Of a stretch of 64,000 bases of DNA, positions 41,985 through 50,722 are shown piece after piece. Made by a program: the position numbers and the translations under genes. Location: assembly GCF_021049245.1 (NCBI RefSeq), contig NZ_CP088020.1:998001-1062000 (forward strand). The letters are read 5' to 3'. The notes beneath the pieces are model-generated. The model saw nothing but the letters and a program-made list of their open reading frames with translations, had not been told where the DNA came from and searched no databases. The stretch is from Radiobacillus kanasensis. Its GTDB lineage: Bacteria > Bacillota > Bacilli > Bacillales > Amphibacillaceae. Each line of letters begins with the position of its first letter. Within the stretch, counting starts at the first letter, position 1.

Positions 41985-43183
41985 AAAAAGGCGTTGTCAT
42001 CAAGCACCATCTTAGGTACACCATTGTCCTTAGGCGAGATGGTTCCTTTGTAAAAGCGAAACCAATTAAAGAAAAAAGAGTTGGAGCCGAGGTTACTTAT
42101 GAAGAAAAGGAAGCTCATAAGCTGGGCTCCCTTTTGCATGATAAGCCTGCAACCGGCTTTAGGCTCGTTGCAATGGTCATGGTTCTCTTACTAATCGCGT
42201 CGCCTCTTTATTTATGGAACACCCAAAATCGTGCTTATGCCTATGTGAGTATCGATATTAATCCGAGTGTGGAGTTGGAAGTAAATAAAGATATGGAAGT
42301 AATCGGTATTCATGCGGTTAATGAAGATGCGAAAACTTTAATTACCATGCTTGGAGAATGGGAAGATAAACCGGTCGACCAGATTACCGGTCAGATTGTC
42401 CAAATTAGTAAAAAAGAAGACTGGTTATCAGAAGAGAAAACAGTGCTTATCGGAATTTCTTATGAAGAAAGTGGAAAAAAGGAAGCATACGTGACAAAAG
42501 TGTTGGATGATTATTTTAAGAAAACAGAGAATCAGGTATTAACTGTTGCTATTTTCGAGGTTCCAAAAGAAATTCGAGTCCAGGCTCAAGAACAAAAAAA
42601 ATCCATGAACGAAGTTATGGCTGCATCCTTACCTAGTATGGCAAAATCAGCTTTATTGGACCAGGTGGATGATCAAGAAAGAGAAGTTATTCGAACTTAT
42701 TTTAATTATAAAAAGCAAACGGTAGAGAAAGAGAAGGCGATCCAAACGAAAAAGGACATTAAAAAGAATCAAGAAAAATCGACTTCTACTGAAAAGAAAC
42801 AGGATCAAAACATAGAACATTCATCAAGTAAGCAAGAGACAAATAAAGCCAAAAAAACACCAAGTCAGGATACAAAGAATTCATCCAACCCGAAACAAGA
42901 TCAAAAGAAGAAAGAAAAAACAAAACAAAAACAAGAAAAGAAACAGGAGAAGAAATCCACTCCTCCAGCTTCTGAGAAAGATCGTCATTCTGTCATACCA
43001 GAATTAGATATTGATGAAGAAGCCATTCGTAAAGCCATACTGGAATGGCAAAAAAATCCGAATGTCATTCCACCTATATTAGAGCAATTGCCGGAACAAA
43101 TTAGAAAAGAATTGGGAATTGAATTAGATTCGAAAATAGATTCAGATTCTCTGGATGATTTATTCGATTTAATAGATCGATAG
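41981..43183 (+). CDS. rsgI: Anti-sigma-I factor RsgI
   Basis: A 400-residue membrane protein. The N-terminal RsgI_N domain (~1-55, KHHLRYTIVLRRDGSFVKA) binds SigI in the cytoplasm. One membrane helix (~60-80, LVAMVMVLLLIASPLYLW) is followed by the conserved external segment AYVSIDINPSVELEVNKDM. Residues ~250-330 are an extremely Lys/Gln/Glu-rich low-complexity linker, and a small acidic C-terminal domain ends in DSDSLDDLFDLIDR. It carries no recognisable carbohydrate-binding domain, unlike clostridial RsgI. A GTG start overlaps the end of sigI, indicating coupled translation. A terminator follows. Confidence 0.92.
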   Translation: MKKGVVIKHHLRYTIVLRRDGSFVKAKPIKEKRVGAEVTYEEKEAHKLGSLLHDKPATGFRLVAMVMVLLLIASPLYLWNTQNRAYAYVSIDINPSVELEVNKDMEVIGIHAVNEDAKTLITMLGEWEDKPVDQITGQIVQISKKEDWLSEEKTVLIGISYEESGKKEAYVTKVLDDYFKKTENQVLTVAIFEVPKEIRVQAQEQKKSMNEVMAASLPSMAKSALLDQVDDQEREVIRTYFNYKKQTVEKEKAIQTKKDIKKNQEKSTSTEKKQDQNIEHSSSKQETNKAKKTPSQDTKNSSNPKQDQKKKEKTKQKQEKKQEKKSTPPASEKDRHSVIPELDIDEEAIRKAILEWQKNPNVIPPILEQLPEQIRKELGIELDSKIDSDSLDDLFDLIDR

Positions 43184-43216
43184 CTTCTGTCCAATGTGGG
43201 CGGGAGCTTTTTTTTT
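43182..43216 (+). terminator. Terminator of sigI-rsgI
   Basis: A nine-pair stem with three wobbles (AGCTTCTGT with GCGGGAGCT) is followed by nine Ts. Confidence 0.65.
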
Positions 43217-43450
43217 ACCTATAAATGTGAATGTTGATAAAATGACTTGAGCGTCGGTAAATGGTTTTGAACAGATAAATTAAAATGAACACGGATAACA
43301 TGACTCAACGCTCGCTGATTTCAGTAACGAAGACCGATACAACTTGTGATACCATATTCAGCTAAGAGCCCGTTGCACACCTAAAACTAAAGAGAGTGTC
43401 TAATAAAAAATCTAGAAATTAGACAAATTGACAAAATAATCTGAAACAAT
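43217..43450. other. Intergenic region between rsgI and the oxidoreductase
   Basis: No gene is seen. ATGACTTGAGCG (43242) and ATGACTCAACGCTCG (43300) are related pieces about 60 bases apart. No known RNA motif is recognised. Confidence 0.35.
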
Positions 43451-43479
43451 TTGTTGATTGTATGGCATTGCAGTACAAT
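43451..43479 (+). promoter_or_regulatory. SigA-type promoter of the oxidoreductase gene
   Basis: TTGTTG, a 17-base spacer and TACAAT (43474-43479) form a good vegetative promoter 40 bases before the coding start. Confidence 0.6.
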
Positions 43480-43518
43480 AAAATTAAGGTTAAACAAAAC
43501 ACGTTATGAGGTGAAAGC

Positions 43519-44442
43519 ATGAACCAACCCCGAATTGGAATTGTTGGTTTAGGGGGGATTGCGCAAAAGGCGTACTTACCAACCCTTACAAAAGAAACAA
43601 AATGGAAGCTAGTAGGAGCTTTTTCTCCAAATAAAGAGAAGAGGGATCGCATATGTGCGGAATATAGGATGACTAGCCTAGACAGCTTAGAAGCTCTAAG
43701 TCAACAGGTCGATGCTGCTTTTGTACATAGTTCCACATCTACTCACCATTCCATCGTTAAATATTTATTAGAGCAAGGGGTGGATGTGTATGTCGATAAG
43801 CCTCTTGCCGCTACGGTTGAAGAAGCGGAAGAGCTAGTTGAAATTAGTGAACGATTAAATCGAAAGCTTATGGTAGGTTTTAACCGCCGTTTTGCACCAC
43901 TTTATCGGAAAGCGAAGGGGCTTGCGCCAGATTATGTGTGGGTCCATATGGAAAAGCATCGCATGAATGGCGTAGGTCCAAATGATGTATCCTTTACAAT
44001 GCTTGATGATTATCTTCATCTTGTCGATACACTCCGTTGGTTAGGTCAAAGTGAATTACAGATTGCAAATCACTTTGTTCAAACCAATGAGAAGGATCAG
44101 CTTGTCTTTGCCAAACATACGTATCAAAATGAACATGCTATATTTTCTTCAGCTATGCATCGGGAGTCTGGTTCAGGTTTAGAAAAGTTAGAGATATTCG
44201 GGATGAATCAGATTGTCCGTGTTGAAAACTTAACTCGGTTAGAAGTAGAACGAAACAATCAAGTCCACGTAACGGAACCAGGGTCTTGGGACACGTTATT
44301 AAAGGTTCGAGGATTCGAAGATAGTGTCCTTCATTTCATCGACAGTATCACGAACAACAAGAAACCAATAGTGGATGGCCAGGAAGCTCTTCGATCTCAG
44401 CAACTGCTTCATCAATTAGTAACTGAATTGGTGCATCACTAA
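43519..44442 (+). CDS. Gfo/Idh/MocA family oxidoreductase
   Basis: A 307-residue protein with an N-terminal NAD(P)-binding Rossmann fold (RIGIVGLGGIAQKAYLP), the family motif VDVYVDKPLAATVEEAEEL (catalytic Lys in DKP) and GFNRRFAPLYRKAK, then a beta-sheet substrate domain. DYLHLVDTLRWLGQ carries the expected catalytic His. Members oxidise or reduce sugars, inositols and related compounds; the substrate is not deducible. GAGGTGAAAGC precedes the ATG. yhcX follows after 14 bases, so the two are probably one operon. Confidence 0.9.
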   Translation: MNQPRIGIVGLGGIAQKAYLPTLTKETKWKLVGAFSPNKEKRDRICAEYRMTSLDSLEALSQQVDAAFVHSSTSTHHSIVKYLLEQGVDVYVDKPLAATVEEAEELVEISERLNRKLMVGFNRRFAPLYRKAKGLAPDYVWVHMEKHRMNGVGPNDVSFTMLDDYLHLVDTLRWLGQSELQIANHFVQTNEKDQLVFAKHTYQNEHAIFSSAMHRESGSGLEKLEIFGMNQIVRVENLTRLEVERNNQVHVTEPGSWDTLLKVRGFEDSVLHFIDSITNNKKPIVDGQEALRSQQLLHQLVTELVHH

Positions 44443-44456
44443 GGAGAGGGATAAAG

Positions 44457-46007
44457 ATGGCAAAACTAGACTTATCACAATTTGAGAAAAAACTAATTGT
44501 GCGAAATATTGAAGAAAAAGATATTAATCAAATCATTGCACTCCAGCTTATTTGTTTTCCGAATATGGAGCCATGGAAAGAAGAGCACCTCCATAGTCAT
44601 TTAAAGCACTTTCCAGAAGGACAATTTTGTGTGGAGTATGATGGGAAAATCATCGGAAGCTGTTCGAGCCTTATTGTGAACTTTGATGAGTATGATGATA
44701 AACATACATGGGATGACATTACCGATGGAGGTTATATAACCAATCATAATTCAGAGGGGTACAACATGTATGGCATTGAAGTCATGGTTGACCCGAATTT
44801 CCAAGGGATGAAGATCGGGAAGCGTCTTTATGAGGCAAGAAAGAAGTTAGCGAGAGAACTGAACTTGAAAAGTATTATTATCGGGGGAAGAATTCCGAAC
44901 TATCATAAATATGAGGAGAAGCTGACACCGAGGGAATATGTAGAAGAGGTTAGTAACAAAAACATCTTTGACCCTGTGTTAACGTTCCAAATTATGAATG
45001 GATTCTCGGTAATGAGAATCAATCCAGGTTATTTACCCGATGATCGTCAGTCTGCTAAATATGCAACCTTGATGGAATGGAACAATATAGATTATCAAGC
45101 GCTGACAAAGCGGCACTTCAAAACAGCGTTTCCTGTTCGAATCACCGTCATTCAATACATGATGAAGGATATTGAATCGTTTGAGGAATTCGCTAGACAA
45201 GTGGAATACTACGTGGATGTAGCGTATGATTTCGGATCAGATTTTGCCGTATTTCCTGAAATTTTCACAACTCAGCTCATGTCTTTCTTAGAGGAAAAAG
45301 TACCTTCCAAGGCCGTTCGAAAGCTATCCGAATACACGGAGGAATATATTGAATTGTTCACAAAGCTTGCGGTCAAATACAACGTGAATATAATTGGTGG
45401 TTCTCATTTCGTAGAAGAGGATGATCATATGTATAATATTGCTTATCTTTTCCGACGAGATGGAACAATCGAAAAACAATATAAGTTACATGTTACCCCG
45501 AATGAAAAAATGTGGTGGGGCATCCAACCTGGTGATGCGGTTAGGGTGTTTGATACAGATTGTGGAAAAATTGCGATTCAGGTTTGTTATGACATCCAGT
45601 TCCCAGAATTGTCACGTTATGCGGCAGATCAAGGTGCAAACATTATATTTGTTCCTTTCTGTACAGATGACCGTCAAGGGTATTTACGCGTTCGCTACTG
45701 TGCTCAGGCAAGAGCGATTGAAAATCAAGTTTATACGGTAATTGCTGGAACAGTAGGGAACCTTACTCAAGTGGAAAACATGGACATTCAGTATGCGCAG
45801 TCCGGTATTTTTACACCTTCTGATTTTGAATTTGCCAGAGACGGTATTGTTGGGGAATGTCATCCAAATATCGAGACGGTAGTTGTAGGAGATGTGGACT
45901 TAGAAATTTTGCGTCGACAACGCAAAACCGGTACCGTTCGTCAACAGCGTGATCGGAGAAAAGACTTGTTTGAGCTACGATACAAAAAAGCTCGTAAGAA
46001 TGAATAG
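44457..46007 (+). CDS. yhcX: Fusion of GNAT acetyltransferase and nitrilase-type hydrolase (YhcX-like)
   Basis: A 516-residue two-domain protein with the size and order of B. subtilis YhcX. Residues ~12-200 are a GNAT domain (YGIEVMVDPNFQGMKIGKRL binds acetyl-CoA). Residues ~225-505 are a carbon-nitrogen hydrolase with the triad Glu ~268 (FPEIF), Lys ~343 (YKLHVTP) and Cys ~378 (QVCYDIQFPEL). Nitrilase-type domains cut amides or nitriles; the fused enzyme's reaction is not known to me. It is encoded behind the oxidoreductase and followed by a terminator, then the yhcY-yhcZ pair, echoing the gene neighbourhood in B. subtilis. Confidence 0.92.
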   Translation: MAKLDLSQFEKKLIVRNIEEKDINQIIALQLICFPNMEPWKEEHLHSHLKHFPEGQFCVEYDGKIIGSCSSLIVNFDEYDDKHTWDDITDGGYITNHNSEGYNMYGIEVMVDPNFQGMKIGKRLYEARKKLARELNLKSIIIGGRIPNYHKYEEKLTPREYVEEVSNKNIFDPVLTFQIMNGFSVMRINPGYLPDDRQSAKYATLMEWNNIDYQALTKRHFKTAFPVRITVIQYMMKDIESFEEFARQVEYYVDVAYDFGSDFAVFPEIFTTQLMSFLEEKVPSKAVRKLSEYTEEYIELFTKLAVKYNVNIIGGSHFVEEDDHMYNIAYLFRRDGTIEKQYKLHVTPNEKMWWGIQPGDAVRVFDTDCGKIAIQVCYDIQFPELSRYAADQGANIIFVPFCTDDRQGYLRVRYCAQARAIENQVYTVIAGTVGNLTQVENMDIQYAQSGIFTPSDFEFARDGIVGECHPNIETVVVGDVDLEILRRQRKTGTVRQQRDRRKDLFELRYKKARKNE

Positions 46008-46013
46008 GGACTG

Positions 46014-46043
46014 AGAACCGAGTCAAAGGAGGCTCGGTTTTTC
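46014..46043 (+). terminator. Terminator after yhcX
   Basis: AACCGAG pairs with CTCGGTT around a ten-base loop, followed by TTTCTC. Confidence 0.7.
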
Positions 46044-46127
46044 TCTGCTTTTAGAAGTGGAATATTCTAACTTTTTCTTCTTAGAATCGTGATATAATGG
46101 GGAAAAAGATCGTAGGGGTTAAGAACG

Positions 46128-47546
46128 ATGATTGATGAGACAAGACGCCTTAAAACACTAAAAACGATAGCAGAACTATTAAATCAATCGACTAATAAAA
46201 GTGATATGGTCCATGAAGTACTTCGACAATTAATAGAGATTACTCATTTTGAAGCAGGCTGGTTTTTTCTAGAAGAAGATCAACATGTGAAGTATGCAGC
46301 ATCTCATCAGCTGCCGGCAGCTTTGAGCCATCGTCAGTACGAACCGATGTGCAGTGAGGATTGCTACTGTATTTCTCGATATAAAAGAGGAGCCTTAACG
46401 AAGGCTACAAGTATTATTGGCTGTAAACGACTTGAAAAGGCACGACAAGAGGGAAGAACGGATACTAATGGAATCTCCCATCACGCAACCGTTCCATTGC
46501 GAACGAATAAACGATCATATGGTCTTCTAAATGTTGCATCACCCAACCAAACAACTTATAACGAACAGGAGCTTGACTTGTTGGAAGGATTAGCCCTACA
46601 AATTGGGACGGCGCTGGAACGAATTGAACGATTTGAAGAAGAGGAAAAGCGTGTTGCGCAACTGACCCATTTACATACGGTTATTCAAGAGCTGCAGAAA
46701 GCAAGAACGAGAAAAGAGCTTTTGAAAGCATTAGAAACACAATTATTTCTAATGCTTCCACATATTCAGATTCACTGGACTAAACCACAGGAAGCGGAAT
46801 ATTTGGAAGGCGAATTTGGTGCTTCTCAAAAAGTCTGGATCGTTCGGGAGAGCGCTTTTACGCAAATTGAAAAAGAAGTCTTTACACTCTTCATGGAATA
46901 TGTGGACGTCATTTATTTACACATTCAGCTGGAAGAAAAGGAAAGAGAAATTGTGAAAGGACAAGAGCGATCAAAGCTGGCACAGGATTTACACGATTCG
47001 GTTAATCAGCTTTTGTTTTCTGTAGCCTTAACTTCAAAAGCCACTTTAATGCAGGTGGAGGATGAAAAAATAAAAGAACAAGTGGAGTACGTTCATCAGT
47101 TAGCCTCCCAGGCGCTAACGGAAATGCGGGAGGTCGTAGCCAACCAGAGACCACAAGCGCTAGAAAAAGGACTCGTTCATGCACTGGTCAAATATGGAAA
47201 AGGAATTGGAATCGATATCGAATGTGAAACAGTTGGAACAAGTTCTATTCCATACATTGTAGAAGAAACCTTATGGAGAGTGGGGCAAGAAGCGATCCAT
47301 AATATTAACAAACATGCTGATGTAAAAGAGGCAAGGATTTATATGGCACGTAAAGAAGCGGCTGTACGTTTACATATCATCGATGAAGGGAGAGGGATGA
47401 GTCTAGACCACGCTTATCAGCTTTCCTTTGGTTTACAAGGGATGAAAGATCGGATTGAAATGCTTGGGGGATCGATGCAATTGGAAAGCAAAATTGGGGA
47501 AGGGACAACCATAAATGTTTATATCCCATTGGAGGAACAATCATGA
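46128..47546 (+). CDS. yhcY: Sensor histidine kinase (YhcY-like)
   Basis: A 472-residue soluble kinase of the NarL/DegS class. A GAF domain spans ~15-170 and holds a cluster of cysteines (MCSEDCYC, then SIIGCKR) that could be a redox or ligand site. A coiled coil leads to the HisKA_3 domain, whose phosphorylated His is in RSKLAQDLHDSVNQLLFS, and an HATPase domain (DEGRGMSLDHAY; FGLQGMKDRIEMLGG). There is no membrane segment, so it senses a cytoplasmic signal. Its stop overlaps the start of the partner regulator. Confidence 0.9.
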   Translation: MIDETRRLKTLKTIAELLNQSTNKSDMVHEVLRQLIEITHFEAGWFFLEEDQHVKYAASHQLPAALSHRQYEPMCSEDCYCISRYKRGALTKATSIIGCKRLEKARQEGRTDTNGISHHATVPLRTNKRSYGLLNVASPNQTTYNEQELDLLEGLALQIGTALERIERFEEEEKRVAQLTHLHTVIQELQKARTRKELLKALETQLFLMLPHIQIHWTKPQEAEYLEGEFGASQKVWIVRESAFTQIEKEVFTLFMEYVDVIYLHIQLEEKEREIVKGQERSKLAQDLHDSVNQLLFSVALTSKATLMQVEDEKIKEQVEYVHQLASQALTEMREVVANQRPQALEKGLVHALVKYGKGIGIDIECETVGTSSIPYIVEETLWRVGQEAIHNINKHADVKEARIYMARKEAAVRLHIIDEGRGMSLDHAYQLSFGLQGMKDRIEMLGGSMQLESKIGEGTTINVYIPLEEQS

Positions 47547-48187
47547 CGATAAAATTATTATTAGCAGACGACCATCAGGTTGTCCGAAAAGGACTCGTGT
47601 TCTTCTTTCAAACACAAAATGATATGGAAGTGTTAGGCGAAGTATCAAGCGGAAAAGAGGTTATTACTTTTCTTGAATCCCAAGAGGTTGATGTCCTGTT
47701 ATTAGATATTCAAATGCCGGAAATGGACGGGATTGAAGCAGCCAGTCAAATCAAACAACAGTTCCCGGAAGTGAAAATTGTAATCCTGACAAGTTTCTCT
47801 GATTATGATACGGTCATTCCAGCCGTTAAAGCAGGAGTGGAAGGCTACCAGTTAAAGACGATTGACCCGGATGATTTAGCGGATGTGATTCGTGCTGTGC
47901 ATAATGGAGAAAATGCAATCGATCCTCAAGCTGCTAAAGAATTGATTCGACATGTTAGCACGGGAAATGCTTCTGAGGAACAGCATCGTTTGCAAGAACT
48001 AACAAATCGGGAGTTAGATGTTCTAAAAGAGATTATGAAAGGCAAGAGTAACAAAGAAATTGCATCTTCTTTATTTATTACCGAAAAAACAGTCAAAACG
48101 CATGTGTCCAATGTGTTAGCGAAACTAGAGGTGCATGACCGAACACAAGCTGCACTTTTTGGAATTAAATATGTAAGCAATAAATAG
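47543..48187 (+). CDS. yhcZ: LuxR-type response regulator (YhcZ-like)
   Basis: A 214-residue regulator. The receiver domain has the acidic pocket (LADDHQ), the phosphorylation Asp in VLLLDIQMPEMDG and the conserved Lys in YQLKTIDPDD. The C-terminal LuxR/NarL helix-turn-helix is KGKSNKEIASSLFITEKTVK. It overlaps the kinase gene by four bases and is surely its partner. Target genes are unknown. A strong terminator starts within the stop region. Confidence 0.92.
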   Translation: MTIKLLLADDHQVVRKGLVFFFQTQNDMEVLGEVSSGKEVITFLESQEVDVLLLDIQMPEMDGIEAASQIKQQFPEVKIVILTSFSDYDTVIPAVKAGVEGYQLKTIDPDDLADVIRAVHNGENAIDPQAAKELIRHVSTGNASEEQHRLQELTNRELDVLKEIMKGKSNKEIASSLFITEKTVKTHVSNVLAKLEVHDRTQAALFGIKYVSNK

Positions 48188-48214
48188 AGCGTGACGCATC
48201 ACGCTCTATTTTTC
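48183..48214 (+). terminator. Terminator of yhcY-yhcZ
   Basis: A 12-bp perfect stem, AATAGAGCGTGA with TCACGCTCTATT around four bases, is followed by TTTT. Confidence 0.85.
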
Positions 48215-48262
48215 ATTTCATAAACCAGGTGAATGCCGAAGTCACGACTCACCATGGTCTCT

Positions 48263-48502
48263 CTATACCTCCATAATGGCAGCAGGCGTTATATTGGCCA
48301 TGGCATGATCGATGTAATGAAGTAGATCTTCATGTGCCCCCATAATTTCCTGCTCTCTCGTTCCATAATGAAAGGCGTGTAAGAAAATTTCTATTTTCTT
48401 GGATAGCATGTCATCCTGTGTACGAACCATAAGGACTAACAAATCATCCCATTGGCCCCACAGTGTAAAATATAACGCTTTGTCGTAATCTGCTATATAC
48501 AA
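48263..48502 (-). CDS. yhdB: YhdB-like small protein of unknown function
   Basis: A 79-residue soluble protein, MYIADYDKALYFTLWGQWDD..., with the helical core LLVLMVRTQDDMLSKKIEIF. Its size and its place beside yhcZ fit B. subtilis YhdB, which is encoded in the same neighbourhood; the function is unknown. It is on the minus strand, convergent with yhcZ, with AAAGGGGCGA as ribosome site. The name is tentative. Confidence 0.6.
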   Translation of the reverse strand: MYIADYDKALYFTLWGQWDDLLVLMVRTQDDMLSKKIEIFLHAFHYGTREQEIMGAHEDLLHYIDHAMANITPAAIMEV

Positions 48503-48745
48503 CGTAATCGCCCCTTTCCTAAAGGGTTATTTATAGTATTTCCGACTAAGGCATTGTCATGATAGAAGTTTATAACAATACTTCCACTTCCCTTTATCTT
48601 ATGTTTGTATGGGAAGTTGGTTCCTTCGCTAGTGTTTTCGAAAAAACGATCATTTCATTCGGAATTTTAGCTGTTTTTTCTTTCCAAGAAGGTGCATAAA
48701 TAAAGGAACTTGCAGCAAACTAAAAGTACTAAAGGAGGGATTTTC

Positions 48746-49342
48746 ATGGGATTTAAAGCATGGACAGTAGCGGTTATTTCCGCCTTGGCTTTAGTTGGTT
48801 GTCAAAATAATACAGATCAAGATTTTGGGCAAAATGATAACATTGGTGTCGAGCAAACCAGGTTTGGTTCCTACACGGATTATCCTACATCTGAAGGGGA
48901 CAATGATGTTTTACGACATGATAATGGTTTAGATTATGAAACCGATAATACGAATTATAATAATCAAGCCGTTCCGGAGCGTCGTCTCGATGAAAATGGC
49001 AATAATAATAATCAGTATGATGTAAGCGAACGTGCAGCAGAACGAATTACAAGACAACTTCAATCCGTAGATAACGCGTATGTGCTGACATTAGAGGAAA
49101 ATGCCTTCGTAGCTGTAGAGGGTGATAAGCAACAAAACGGAGAAGAGCGAGTGGAGAACCAGATTAGAGACCTGGTAAGGGCGACAGACCGCAACATAAA
49201 CAATGTTTATATATCCATGAACCCGGATTTCGTGGACTTAGCAAAAAACTATACGGAAAACGTTCGGGATGGAGAACCAATTGCCGGTTTCTTTGAACAA
49301 TTCGGTTCGATGATGGAGCGGATTTTCCCGGAAGCTCATTAG
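48746..49342 (+). CDS. yhcN: Spore lipoprotein, YhcN/YlaJ family
   Basis: A protein of about 198 residues with a lipoprotein signal (~1-16) and lipobox ALVGC. An Asn/Asp-rich linker (~20-90) is followed by the YhcN/YlaJ domain: AAERITRQLQSVDNAYVLTL, NAFVAVEG and RATDRNINNVYISMNPDFVDL. Homologues sit in the inner spore membrane and influence germination or outgrowth. The true start is ATG 48746 behind AAAGGAGGGA; the frame is open further upstream without a ribosome site. It supports an endospore-forming host. Confidence 0.9.
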   Translation: MGFKAWTVAVISALALVGCQNNTDQDFGQNDNIGVEQTRFGSYTDYPTSEGDNDVLRHDNGLDYETDNTNYNNQAVPERRLDENGNNNNQYDVSERAAERITRQLQSVDNAYVLTLEENAFVAVEGDKQQNGEERVENQIRDLVRATDRNINNVYISMNPDFVDLAKNYTENVRDGEPIAGFFEQFGSMMERIFPEAH

Positions 49343-49441
49343 CAAAAAGCGTAGGCTTTCGGTTAGGTGGACAGGAGCTGGACGTGGCACCCCTGATTGA
49401 TAGACAAACCAGGCTAATTTTATAATTCGTAATAAGTTAAA

Positions 49442-49476
49442 AAAGGCTATCAATCGTGTGATTGGTAGCCTTTTTA
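49442..49476 (+). terminator. Terminator downstream of yhcN
   Basis: A 14-bp stem with one wobble (AAAGGCTATCAATC with GATTGGTAGCCTTT) is followed by TT and an A-rich stretch; it lies 100 bases after the yhcN stop. Confidence 0.75.
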
Positions 49477-49489
49477 CAAATTCAATAAA

Positions 49490-49557
49490 TTGCTACAACA
49501 CCCATTCTGTGTTATATTAATGTCACTAATCCCGATAAAACATAGTGTAATACTATG
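49490..49557 (+). promoter_or_regulatory. Promoter and palindrome of the yrrT-luxS-mccAB operon
   Basis: TTGCTA (49490-49495), a 17-base spacer and TATATT (49513-49518) form a good promoter. Just downstream, CATAGT-GTAAT-ACTATG (49541-49557) is a perfect inverted repeat placed where a repressor would block elongation. In B. subtilis the related operon is repressed by CymR; I cannot confirm that this is a CymR box. Confidence 0.55.
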
Positions 49558-49566
49558 AATTAAAAA

Positions 49567-50229
49567 ATGGGGAGAGGAGCACATATAATGGGCCGTGAAT
49601 TTATCGACTTGTTTAATGATTGGGCAGAATCTTATGATCAAACCGTTACCGGTCACGATCCACAGTATCGTGACGTCTTTGATAAATATGATACAATATT
49701 GGAAGAGGTTGCTTCACAAGCGGATGGAAACGTATTGGAGTTTGGAGTTGGAACCGGAAATCTTTCAAAGAAGCTGATGGATAAAGGTCATTATGTAATT
49801 GGTGTCGAGCCTTCTCGTGCAATGAGAGAGGAAGCGAGTGCCAAATATCCAAATCTAACGATACATGATGGTGATTTTTTATCTTTTCCTAAACTAGAAG
49901 AACCTATTTCTACTATTGTTAGTACGTATGCCTTTCATCATCTAACAGATGAGGAAAAAGGAAAGGCGTTAGCAGGGTTTAGAGAGCTCTTACCAATCGG
50001 TGGAAAAGTTGTGTTTGCAGACACTGCCTATGAGTCAGAGGAAACCAAACAGACAATCTTTGAAGAAGCAAAGGAACAAGGGTTTAAAGATTTGCTTTAC
50101 GATCTTTCAACGGAGTACTACCCGATGCTATCTGTACTAGAGGAGCTTTTCGAATCGAATGGATTCAACGTTTCCTTCCAAAAAATGAACAAATTCGTTT
50201 GGCTTATGGTAGCCGAGAAAATTTCGTAA
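49567..50229 (+). CDS. yrrT: SAM-dependent methyltransferase YrrT
   Basis: A 220-residue class I methyltransferase with the SAM motif [19 protein letters not shown], the acidic ribose contact [10 protein letters not shown] and [19 protein letters not shown]. It matches B. subtilis YrrT, which heads the operon converting methionine to cysteine; the substrate is uncertain. GGGGAGAGGAGC precedes the ATG. luxS follows after 13 bases. Confidence 0.88.
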   Translation: MGRGAHIMGREFIDLFNDWAESYDQTVTGHDPQYRDVFDKYDTILEEVASQADGNVLEFGVGTGNLSKKLMDKGHYVIGVEPSRAMREEASAKYPNLTIHDGDFLSFPKLEEPISTIVSTYAFHHLTDEEKGKALAGFRELLPIGGKVVFADTAYESEETKQTIFEEAKEQGFKDLLYDLSTEYYPMLSVLEELFESNGFNVSFQKMNKFVWLMVAEKIS

Positions 50230-50242
50230 GGGAGAGGTTTGC

Positions 50243-50710
50243 ATGGTACAAAAAATGAACGTAGAAAGCTTTAACCTAGATCATACAAAAGTAAAAGCAC
50301 CTTATGTCAGACTAGTGGGCGTAACGACTGGTCAAAGTGGAGATAAAGTATATAAATATGATATTCGTTTCAGTCAACCAAATAAAGAACACATGGATAT
50401 GCCTGGACTGCATTCTATTGAACACCTGATGGCAGAAAATATTCGTAATCATATTGATGACGTTTTAGACATTGGACCTATGGGCTGTCAAACAGGCTTT
50501 TATTTAGCCATTTTGAACAATGATAGCTACGACGATATTCTAGAAGCATTGGAAAAAACATTAAACGATGTATTGGAAGCTACAGAAGTTCCAGCATGTA
50601 ATGAAGTACAATGCGGCTGGGCTGCTAACCACAGTTTAGAAGGTGCCAAAGATATTGCCGCACGTATGCTAGAAGGTAAAGACGAATGGCATATCGTATT
50701 TGCGGAGTAG
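50243..50710 (+). CDS. luxS: S-ribosylhomocysteine lyase LuxS
   Basis: A 155-residue enzyme that splits S-ribosylhomocysteine into homocysteine and the autoinducer-2 precursor. The metal ligands are in [16 protein letters not shown] (two His) and the Cys of [17 protein letters not shown] carries the catalytic Cys. It lies in the place where B. subtilis has mtnN (yrrT-mtnN-mccA-mccB), feeding homocysteine to the next enzyme. GGGAGAGG precedes the ATG. Confidence 0.95.
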   Translation: MVQKMNVESFNLDHTKVKAPYVRLVGVTTGQSGDKVYKYDIRFSQPNKEHMDMPGLHSIEHLMAENIRNHIDDVLDIGPMGCQTGFYLAILNNDSYDDILEALEKTLNDVLEATEVPACNEVQCGWAANHSLEGAKDIAARMLEGKDEWHIVFAE

Positions 50711-50722
50711 AGGGATAACCAT

